NCBI GenBank assembly: GCA_018303855.1
Contig: JAGVXI010000011.1
Coordinates: forward strand, 1 to 49,815
Source: Candidatus Pacearchaeota archaeon
GTDB lineage: Archaea > Nanobdellota > Nanobdellia > Pacearchaeales > GW2011-AR1
Reading direction: 5' to 3'
Length of the DNA stretch: 49,815 bases
Under the pieces are notes generated by a model. The model did no database searches, was not told the origin of the DNA, and was given only the letters and a program-made list of their open reading frames with translations. This document shows, in pieces, positions 33,256-40,808 of this stretch. The position numbers and the translations under genes were made by a program. Position 1 is the stretch's first letter; every line of letters starts with the position of its first letter.

Positions 33256-36200
33256 CTAAATAAAAGAACTTGGAGAAACCTGAAGTGTGCAGCCAATAGG
33301 CGCATTGCCCCAAGTATCCTTGCATCTTATACGGTAAGTATTTGCAGTATTCCAGTCAGCATAATGTTCTCTTGCAAATGCAGTCGTCATTTTTGTGCCA
33401 TTATCAATATTAAAGTTGCATCTATTTAAATCATAGTAGCATTCTGCATCTTCATCTGTTACTAATTTTAATCTTCCTCCGCTGTTAAATGCTCTTACAA
33501 TAATCGGTGGGAAAGTGTCAATATTTAAGGTAAAAGATGTTTTTTCAGAAGCAATATTATTTGCATTATCCTGACATTTAACATAAATATTATAATTCCC
33601 TCTTGTCATTAAATCAAATACCTGGCTATGAGAACTTGAAAATGTATTGAAAAATGAAGTCATTTTTTCATAACCTGTAAAGCTGTAAAAACATTGTGCT
33701 TTTCCAGATTCAGCTCCTCCAGAGGTTTCAACTTGTAAAGTTACAATAATTGGCTCAAATCCGTATGAAGCCTCTTCCTGAGGAGAGATTGAATCTATCT
33801 TTAAATTTCCAGACGAGGCATGCAATTTGTAAACATAGCTTGCCAAATTAATATTTCTCTTGCTGTCATCATCTGTAAGCCAAGGCTGGTCTTTGCACTT
33901 TATATAAAATGTATCTATTGAACTTGTTAATCCGCTTAAAAGAGTTTCACAAGGCCATCCATAAATTGCTGCATCATTTAATCCTGTCTCGCAAACAAAA
34001 GGAGTTTCCATTTCAGCATAAGATTTATCCTGCTTGGAGTATTTACATTCAGCTGGCTCACTTAAATAAACTTTTAATAAAGTTTCGTTTAATCCAAATT
34101 TTTTTATTGCTCCATTAACAGGAATAGCTTGAACAATTTGCGGTTCTGTTGTATCTGGCCCTGATTTAACACAGAAATTCACAGCATAATCTTTTGTGTT
34201 TTTATTTCCAGCAGTATCTTGACATCTTACATACATATTCAAATCAGCAAGCCTCTCTTTTATATTTCCTGTTATTGTAATATTAAACTCTGCTTCTAAT
34301 GCTGCAATGCTTGGCATGATGAATGCATTTGTATGATTTTTTTTGTAAGAATTTTGCTCTAAGAAAAATTCAGACATATCATCAAAGTCATTTTTCTTTT
34401 CATAATCATATCTGCATTGGCTAAATTCATTTGTTTCTAAGCTGAATAAAATAGAAGTAAACTCTGGAATGCAGTTATTTTCAGAATCATCTTGTCTTAT
34501 TTTTATTCCATCTGCTACTGCATCTGTAAATTTAAATCCTGCTGAGATTGTTCCTGGTTTTATTGTTGGTGGAGTGTTGTCATTGGATTGATTATTTATA
34601 CAAACAGGATTTTCATCATTTGGATTAACAATCTGGCACGATTGTCCTAAAGACAAACACTTGTATTCTGTGCATGGTTTTAAAGGATCTTCATTGCACT
34701 TTTCGCAGTTTGCACCTCCTGATGGACGCTCCCACGGCATGCATGTTGATTTAACAATGATTTTTTTGATTTTTCCGATGCCAAGGATTTTTAAAATAAT
34801 TGCTAGTATCAGTAAGACTATCAAAATAATAATTAAGCAAGGGAGACACCATGCTGTTGCTTTTGCTGATATAGCAACCCATGCCACATATGAGGCTGCT
34901 CCAACTACTCCTGCAGCAGTCATTATTTGAGCAGCTTGCCCACTTAATCCAAATGCTTTTGTTAATAACCCAGAAACAATAAGGATAATGCCTGCTGCAA
35001 GAAATACTTTAGCTACTGCAGCTATTTGTCCTGCTGGAAGCCTTGCTGCTTCTACCCAACCTGATTGTGCAAGAAGGTTATAAGCTTCTGCAATGCCCCC
35101 TGTCTTAAAGGCTATCGCTGAAAAACCCAATAACCCACTAACTGTCCCAAGGGCTAAGTAACTACTTGCTTCTTCACCTTCATATTTACCTTTTTTTGCA
35201 CCAAAAACTCCGCCTAAAATTTCATTTATATTTTTTGGCTCTGCATATTGTCCTGCAACAGGTTTTGCATATTTTTTATAATCCTGCCAAGAAACATCTC
35301 CATCATTTTTTATTTTAATTCCGCTGTCTGTTCCATCCCCAACATAATTAACATAGCTCCCACAATCTCCTAATGAAATGCATAAATCATTCATCTGTTC
35401 TGCAAATTTGCCTTTTTCGCAATTGCAATTAAATACACATTTCCAACCAGATATTTTTTTCTCGTAAATTACAGTGCATTTTTGATTTGCCACTGCGCAA
35501 AGTTGCGATTCTTTATCATAATTTTCTCCTGTTAGGTCAAATCCTCTCGGATATCTTGAAGTACAAAAATCAAATGTAAATCCTTTATCAACATTAATAT
35601 GCTTTAACAAACAATCTGGATTTTCTTCACATTTTGCCAAACTTGTTTTATCTTTATTTTTATCCATTATGCATATTGTTGCTTCGTTTATACTGCATGA
35701 AGCTCCTGTAAACTTTTTTCCATCATCTGTGGTAATTTCACTTTGTACACAGATTTCTCCTCTATAATCAGCACATGGCTCAACTTTAACTTCTCCATCA
35801 ATGCAATATCTTTTCCAGTGCCTGCTTCCAGCAGGATCTTTTCCATCTCCAATATAAGAATCATAAACACACCAACTTTCTCCATTTTCTCTTTTTTCGC
35901 CTTTTTCATCAATGCAAGTTAAATCTTCACAAATAAAATTTCCATCATTCACTTTATTTGCACCACTAGATGGAGAGCAAATGCTTCCTAAAAAATAATT
36001 GCAGTTCCCGCATGTTTTAGAATTTATATTTGCTGAATTGGGATTGCATGATTCATTCTTGCCAAGTATATTCCCATTATTCCATGAAACATCTTTATTA
36101 GCGTTATAAATATTTTCTTTATTCCCGCATGAATCGAACCAATAAATTTCATGCTCTCCTTCTGCACATCCCACAGAAGCTTGTTTTTGGCAGTCTGTTG

Positions 36201-37050
36201 ACAATGCAGAATTAGAACAAAGCAAACCTGCATTAAATTGCCCTCCAATTTTTGCACACTCAATTTCTGTTTCAATACTACATCTCCCTCCAATTGAAAC
36301 GCATGCCCCTGTTTCCTGGCTTGCACCTAATGCAAGACATTCTATTTCTGTTTGTGTATCTCTAAAGTCTTTTGCAAACCCTTGAACAAGAGATAATCTA
36401 TTGCATCTTGTTTCAGTAACAAATGAAACTCCTTGCCCGAGAACACAACACCCTCTTTGTGCTTCTGGAATCAAACACTCTTTATTATCATACCAAACCC
36501 CCCCATCTTGAAAACACTTTTGATAAGGCGCATTTGTGGAATATGTTCCTTCAATTGGATCCACACAGCATCCAATTTTGCATTCAATTGTGTTTTCGCA
36601 TTTTGTTGGAAGTTTGCTAACAGCACAACTCTCTTCATCGTCAGAAGAAATGCTCTGGCAAGTTGCTCCGCTTGTTGTTAAAGGACAGCAATTCCATGAA
36701 ACATCTATCCCTAATTCAGAATCTTGTGCATAATTGGTTGTATCTCCTGTTGTTGTCGCTGCTGCGAGGGGTGATTCGCTTGTATCTCTGAAACTTGAGG
36801 CGCTAACACTTCCAATTCCATCAATAGTTAAAAAACCAACCAACAAATTCAAGCCATAATTCAAGATTTTTGTTTTATAATCTTGTTGCTTAGAATTTTC
36901 TATATTTGCTGTTTCAATAACCCCATCTGTCTGGTGGATTATATAACTTTCAGAAGGAGTTAAGTTTATCAATAAAAATAATTGTAAAGCCACAATTAAC
37001 AAAATCCCTTTGCTAATACCCACCTTGTTTAATCTTAATGCTTTTATCAT
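33256..37050 (-). CDS. giant cysteine-rich surface protein, fused form of the module
   Basis: A 1264-residue protein. A signal/anchor helix (about 11-32) is followed by a Cys-rich N-part (about 115-590), a run of four or so hydrophobic helices (about 640-790, e.g. VAKVFLAAGIILIVSGLL, CLPCLIIILIVLLILAIILKIL), a Cys linker (CMPWERPSGGANCEKCNED) and four repeats with ExAxC and [VI][RK]C.D strands (VRCQD, IKCKD, VKCQD, IRCKD). The N-part matches the 604-residue protein and the C-part the 759-residue one. Both Cys-rich parts may sit outside, linked by a membrane-embedded centre. No enzyme motif is seen; adhesion or contact is an inference. Confidence 0.87.
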   Translation of the reverse strand: MIKALRLNKVGISKGILLIVALQLFLLINLTPSESYIIHQTDGVIETANIENSKQQDYKTKILNYGLNLLVGFLTIDGIGSVSASSFRDTSESPLAAATTTGDTTNYAQDSELGIDVSWNCCPLTTSGATCQSISSDDEESCAVSKLPTKCENTIECKIGCCVDPIEGTYSTNAPYQKCFQDGGVWYDNKECLIPEAQRGCCVLGQGVSFVTETRCNRLSLVQGFAKDFRDTQTEIECLALGASQETGACVSIGGRCSIETEIECAKIGGQFNAGLLCSNSALSTDCQKQASVGCAEGEHEIYWFDSCGNKENIYNANKDVSWNNGNILGKNESCNPNSANINSKTCGNCNYFLGSICSPSSGANKVNDGNFICEDLTCIDEKGEKRENGESWCVYDSYIGDGKDPAGSRHWKRYCIDGEVKVEPCADYRGEICVQSEITTDDGKKFTGASCSINEATICIMDKNKDKTSLAKCEENPDCLLKHINVDKGFTFDFCTSRYPRGFDLTGENYDKESQLCAVANQKCTVIYEKKISGWKCVFNCNCEKGKFAEQMNDLCISLGDCGSYVNYVGDGTDSGIKIKNDGDVSWQDYKKYAKPVAGQYAEPKNINEILGGVFGAKKGKYEGEEASSYLALGTVSGLLGFSAIAFKTGGIAEAYNLLAQSGWVEAARLPAGQIAAVAKVFLAAGIILIVSGLLTKAFGLSGQAAQIMTAAGVVGAASYVAWVAISAKATAWCLPCLIIILIVLLILAIILKILGIGKIKKIIVKSTCMPWERPSGGANCEKCNEDPLKPCTEYKCLSLGQSCQIVNPNDENPVCINNQSNDNTPPTIKPGTISAGFKFTDAVADGIKIRQDDSENNCIPEFTSILFSLETNEFSQCRYDYEKKNDFDDMSEFFLEQNSYKKNHTNAFIMPSIAALEAEFNITITGNIKERLADLNMYVRCQDTAGNKNTKDYAVNFCVKSGPDTTEPQIVQAIPVNGAIKKFGLNETLLKVYLSEPAECKYSKQDKSYAEMETPFVCETGLNDAAIYGWPCETLLSGLTSSIDTFYIKCKDQPWLTDDDSKRNINLASYVYKLHASSGNLKIDSISPQEEASYGFEPIIVTLQVETSGGAESGKAQCFYSFTGYEKMTSFFNTFSSSHSQVFDLMTRGNYNIYVKCQDNANNIASEKTSFTLNIDTFPPIIVRAFNSGGRLKLVTDEDAECYYDLNRCNFNIDNGTKMTTAFAREHYADWNTANTYRIRCKDTWGNAPIGCTLQVSPSSFI

Positions 37051-37163
37051 TTTTTATTTAAAGTAGCCATAGGTAAATCTAGTTAAGTTTATTATATCTA
37101 ACTTATGGCGCAGTTTTTTTATCAAATCCTTTTTATTTAGTTTTATTACTATCATTTTAAACA

Positions 37164-38057
37164 TTAAAATGCTGGGCGTACCACGCACCCCCTTATAGCA
37201 AACCTGAATGTCTCTCCGGTTTTTTTGTGTTTAACTGTGTATATTGTGTCGCCATCTCCTGTTTTGAATTTGTCAAAATCAAATTCAGGATAAAATAATG
37301 TAAAGCCCTGTTGCTCAAAATTGCAAAATCTTGCTTCCTGGCTTAAAATTTCCTGAACAACAACTGCAATATCATAAAATCTGCTTAAAACATAAATTTT
37401 AAAGTTTTCATAATTTTTAACTTCCCCTACTCTTGTCAGCTTAACATTCCTGTTTATATCAATAAGGATTTTTTTAGGCATTAACTCAACATCAAATTTC
37501 ATGGCTCCCATTTCAATTTTATACCCCTGATCTTCAAGATTTTTCTTCATATCAATAAAAGCCTGTTCAACATCATTTTCAATGTCCTCCTTTAACTCCT
37601 GCTTTAAGTGTTCTATTAACACTGGTTCTTGGTTAATACAAGAGTAATAGTAATTCTGATTATAGCACAAATAAGCAACTCTTGTTCTATTAAATTCCCG
37701 CGATAAATTCGGGGTTATATACCCTCCATTAAAAGAAATAGTTTCAACAGACTTTCTGACAATTGGTTCAAGAGTAAAATCCAAATATCCTTGAGGGTCT
37801 TTTGGAATTTGCTGTTCAATCCCAGGAATTCTTGGAATTTGTTTTGTCCTTAAAAGAAAAAACAATAAGATTGTCCCAACAATCAATATTGCAACTATGA
37901 TAAATATGGTTGTTTGCGAGCGTTTTGACTTTACTAACTGTTTCTCACCTTTGATTAATCCAGAAGTCAAGGCGCGAGTTGAGCGTTTTGACTTTACTAA
38001 CTGTTTCTCACCTCTTATTAATCTAGAAGTCCGGGTGCGAGTTCCTCTTTTTTTCAT
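37164..38057 (-). CDS. pilin-like protein with duplicated leader
   Basis: A 297-residue protein and the first gene of the surface cluster. The helix (about 49-70) has the pilin-like start SKRSQTTIFIIVAILIVG. The cytoplasmic leader is unusually long (47 residues) because a 63-bp segment is duplicated in frame, giving two copies of GEKQLVKSKRS. The ectodomain matches the 32169 protein (RVAYLCYNQNYYYSCINQEPVL, KFKTGDGDTIYTVKH). TATA (TTTATAAG on the minus strand, about 38080-38087) predicts an almost leaderless mRNA. It precedes the 1264-residue protein by 113 bases. Confidence 0.83.
   Translation of the reverse strand: MKKRGTRTRTSRLIRGEKQLVKSKRSTRALTSGLIKGEKQLVKSKRSQTTIFIIVAILIVGTILLFFLLRTKQIPRIPGIEQQIPKDPQGYLDFTLEPIVRKSVETISFNGGYITPNLSREFNRTRVAYLCYNQNYYYSCINQEPVLIEHLKQELKEDIENDVEQAFIDMKKNLEDQGYKIEMGAMKFDVELMPKKILIDINRNVKLTRVGEVKNYENFKIYVLSRFYDIAVVVQEILSQEARFCNFEQQGFTLFYPEFDFDKFKTGDGDTIYTVKHKKTGETFRFAIRGCVVRPAF
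37918..38043. repeat. in-frame 63-bp tandem duplication in a pilin-like leader
   Basis: Copies at 37918-37980 and 37981-38043 begin identically with GAGCGTTTTGACTTTACTAA and differ at a few bases in their second half. The 21-codon unit duplicates the basic leader, including the KSKRS peptidase-site-like sequence. The divergence between the copies shows it is not a fresh or assembly artefact. Confidence 0.92.
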
Positions 38058-38167
38058 ATTATCCCTATGTTTTTCGCACTTATAAATTTTGTTGAGATTA
38101 CGCTAAAATAAAAATTATCTAGTGAAGTTTGTTTAATAAACAAAAGTAGATGTTACAACCTGAATAA

Positions 38168-38207
38168 ATTTGGGAATGTAAGTATATATTTGGGAATGTG
38201 AGTATAT
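38168..38207. repeat. 20-bp tandem repeat upstream of the surface cluster
   Basis: ATTTGGGAATGTAAGTATAT (38168-38187) is followed at once by a copy with one change (A to G, 38188-38207). It lies about 85 bases upstream of the TATA box of the 37164 gene, between it and the end of the PCNA gene. It may be a regulator-binding site for the cluster. Confidence 0.85.
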
Positions 38208-38302
38208 CAAAGCGAGTTTACATTAACTATTTTGTTTCAAATATAGCATTAATCCTCTACTCAGACAAGCTATTTTTATTTATAGCTTAATTACTTAAAT
38301 CG

Positions 38303-39028
38303 CTAATCCTCGGTCTCCACCCTTGGTGCAAGAATAAAGACTAATTCAAAGTTTTCTGCTTTAACATCCATTCTTAATGGATGATCTTCTGCGAATTGCA
38401 GCAATGTTTTACTGCTAAGTTTAGCGCCTTTCATAAATTTCTGTAGGTATTCAATGCTGAATTTTACTTTGCAGTTTTCAGCCTCAATTTTTGCTTCATC
38501 ACCTGAGAATTCAGACATAGCAGAGTTTAATGATTTTGCTTTAATGATAAAATTATTATCCTGAACAATAAAAGAGCAGGCATCTGCAACAATAGCGCAG
38601 TCTTCTATGGAGTCAATTAAATCAACTGAATTAAGCTCAACTTTTGCACTATATTCCAGCTGTGGAATTTCTTTTTCTTCTGATTCAATGTCTATCAGAC
38701 TTAGGGTAAATGTTCTTTTAATTCTGTCCTGAATAAGTATCTGCAAAAGATTATCCTTCTTTTCCATAATCAAAGAGCTCCCAGTATCGCACCTTTTTAG
38801 AATCTGCTTTAAGTTATCAAGATTCACACTCAAAATTTCATGTCCTGCTTCAAACTGGCTAAATGAATTTCGTGGGAGCTTGAATCCAACAAGTGCAACA
38901 TTTGCAGGGTCAATTGCGATAATGCTTAACCCAACCTCGCTGATTTTAATCCTGACTTCTGTGACTAGCTCAGAAATAATTTCCACGGCTTTTGATAATA
39001 AGGTAGGATTGTCTAACTTAACTAGCAT
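38303..39028 (-). CDS. pcn: DNA sliding clamp PCNA
   Basis: A 241-residue protein of normal clamp length. The two-domain PCNA fold is clear: MLVKLDNPTLLSKAVEIISELVTEVRIKISEVGLSIIAIDPANVALV, the interdomain region about 118-130, and a C-terminal LVFILAPRVETED. It encircles DNA as a trimer and tethers polymerase, FEN1 and ligase. It is divergent from the primase gene, with both promoters in the 224 bases between, so two replication genes share a control region. Confidence 0.97.
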   Translation of the reverse strand: MLVKLDNPTLLSKAVEIISELVTEVRIKISEVGLSIIAIDPANVALVGFKLPRNSFSQFEAGHEILSVNLDNLKQILKRCDTGSSLIMEKKDNLLQILIQDRIKRTFTLSLIDIESEEKEIPQLEYSAKVELNSVDLIDSIEDCAIVADACSFIVQDNNFIIKAKSLNSAMSEFSGDEAKIEAENCKVKFSIEYLQKFMKGAKLSSKTLLQFAEDHPLRMDVKAENFELVFILAPRVETED

Positions 39029-39252
39029 AACCAGAAAAACCCAGTCCTGTTTTTAAGTATTGTTATTATGAAGTATAAGCTAATTATTTAAACTCTTTGA
39101 TTTTTTGAGTATGATTGGTGTTACATAGATCTATAACTATTGCAGAAAGTTAAAGTTAGTATGCAATTAAGAATTGTGTAGAGATTATTTTTAATATGCA
39201 GTAGAGGATTTAGAGAGATACTTAATAGTTAATTATTAACTATCAATGAAAA

Positions 39253-40572
39253 ATGGAAAATAAGCAGGAAGAGAATAATAAAGAGGCTGAAAAATCTGAA
39301 AGAGAACAAAGAATCAGACAAATAACTCATCTTTATTATTCACGTCCAGAAATCCAAAAAGCGATTTTTGAATTTTCGCAACAAAGAGAAGTTGTTCCAA
39401 GATATTTTGAAGGGTTTGGCAAACGTCCAGACTCACTTCAATACCCAAGTGATGTTTTTGAGCTCGTGAAAAAAGGAGCAACATCTTTTCATTGTTCAGA
39501 AGAAATTTGGCAAGAACCATTGAAACTCTCAACAGAGTTGACAGAAGCCCAGTTTAATGAATTAAGAATTGGATGGGATTTGTTAATAGACATTGACTCA
39601 AAATATTTGGATTACAGCAAAATTGCAGCAGAGATTATAATAAAATTTTTGGAGTTTAATGGTGTGAAAAATATTGGATTGAAGTTCAGTGGTAGCAAAG
39701 GTTTTCATCTTATTGTTCCATTTAAAGCATTTCCTAAAGAAATAAATAATGTTCAAGCAAAAGATATGTTCCCAGAATGGCCAAGGATAATCTTAAAATA
39801 TATAATTGAAAAAATAAAACCCCATTTAATTGAGAAAGTAACAAAACTAATCTCTGAAAAGCAAAGTAAATATATCAAGGATTTTGATGCTTCAAAACAA
39901 GTTGTTCCAGACATAATACTGGTTTCTCCTAGGCATTTGTTCAGAATTCCATACTCTTTGCATGAAAAAACTGCTCTTGCCAGTGTTGTTATTGGTAAAA
40001 CTGAGATAAAAGATTTTCAGCCAAAAGATGCAGGCCCTTTAAAAGTTAAAATAAAAAACTTTCTGCCAGATTGTAAGCAAGGAGAAGCTTCCGAACTGCT
40101 GATGCAGGCTCTTGATTGGTATAGAGAAACAGGGCAATGGGATGAGCCTGCAACAATAACAGAATTTAAACCAGTAAAGCTTGCTAAGATTTCAAATGAA
40201 TTTTTCCCTCCAAGCATTCAGAAAATTCTGCAGGGTGTTGCTGATGGTAAAAAAAGGGCGCTGTTTATCCTGATAAATTTATTCCGCTCAATTGGCATGG
40301 AAAAAGAAGAGCTTGAAAAGAGAATTGAAGATTGGAACAATAAAAATCAAATGCCATTAAAAAATGGTTATATTAAATCTCAGCTGTCTTGGAGTTATAG
40401 AAATAAAATTGTACCACCTCCAAATTTTGACAAAGATTATTATGCCGGTATTGGAATAATTCCAACCCAAGAAGAAAAGAGATACAAAAACCCGATTAAT
40501 TATGTTATCAAGAAAGCTCTTCAACTTAGTAACCCAGATAATCCTGTAGAGAAGCATAAACCTGAAGTCTAG
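39253..40572 (+). CDS. priS: archaeal primase: PriS domain fused to a PriL-CTD-like domain without its cysteines
   Basis: A 439-residue protein. The PriS catalytic part (about 25-280) shows LIDIDSK (Asp113, Asp115), SGSKGFH (about 146-152) and HLFRIPYSLHEKT. The usual third catalytic Asp position before HLFR is not clearly conserved (VSPRH). From about 320 the sequence PPSIQKILQGVADGKKRALFILINLFRSIGM resembles the PriL C-terminal domain, where PPC and three later Cys hold a 4Fe-4S cluster; here they read PPS, PPNF and GII, with no Cys left. A single-chain PriS-PriL form is known from Nanoarchaeum. It makes primers next to PCNA. No separate priL is in the window. Confidence 0.85.
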   Translation: MENKQEENNKEAEKSEREQRIRQITHLYYSRPEIQKAIFEFSQQREVVPRYFEGFGKRPDSLQYPSDVFELVKKGATSFHCSEEIWQEPLKLSTELTEAQFNELRIGWDLLIDIDSKYLDYSKIAAEIIIKFLEFNGVKNIGLKFSGSKGFHLIVPFKAFPKEINNVQAKDMFPEWPRIILKYIIEKIKPHLIEKVTKLISEKQSKYIKDFDASKQVVPDIILVSPRHLFRIPYSLHEKTALASVVIGKTEIKDFQPKDAGPLKVKIKNFLPDCKQGEASELLMQALDWYRETGQWDEPATITEFKPVKLAKISNEFFPPSIQKILQGVADGKKRALFILINLFRSIGMEKEELEKRIEDWNNKNQMPLKNGYIKSQLSWSYRNKIVPPPNFDKDYYAGIGIIPTQEEKRYKNPINYVIKKALQLSNPDNPVEKHKPEV

Positions 40573-40786
40573 AAATTTTTTTGTATGTGCCTTAATTTCT
40601 TAGCTTTAAAATTTGCATCCAAATATGACAAATTTTAAAACATCAAAAATTTCTCGAATGTCCTGAATTTTTGTGGGCTTAAAATTTGCATCCAAATATG
40701 ACAAATTTTAAAACATAGAAATTTCTTATGTAATCCCTTAATTTCTTGGCTTTAAAATTTGCATCCAAATATGACAAATTTTAAAA
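40570..40786. repeat. three tandem 73-bp repeats, each with a hairpin
   Basis: The core TTAAAATTTG-13 bases-CAAATTTTAA occurs at 40606, 40679 and 40752, exactly 73 bases apart. Each core is a perfect ten-pair inverted repeat with the identical loop CATCCAAATATGA. The about 35 bases between cores are also related (CTTAATTTCTT.G), so the whole 73-bp unit is repeated. The last copy ends 22 bases before the next gene, and its TTTTAAAA may serve as that gene's TATA box. It may act as promoter repeats, as a terminator for the primase gene, or as a protein-binding array. Confidence 0.93.
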
Positions 40787-40808
40787 AGAACAAATAATTC
40801 AATCTAAT

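Noticed and set aside
24110-38057. Archaellum operon
   Set aside because: No archaellin with the conserved domain and no arlI, arlJ or arlCDEFGH-like genes are present.
40570-40786. CRISPR-like array (about 38-base repeats spaced at 73 bases)
   Set aside because: The sequences between the cores are related to each other, only three units exist, the core is a hairpin with TATA-like ends, and no cas gene is near. It is a tandem repeat.
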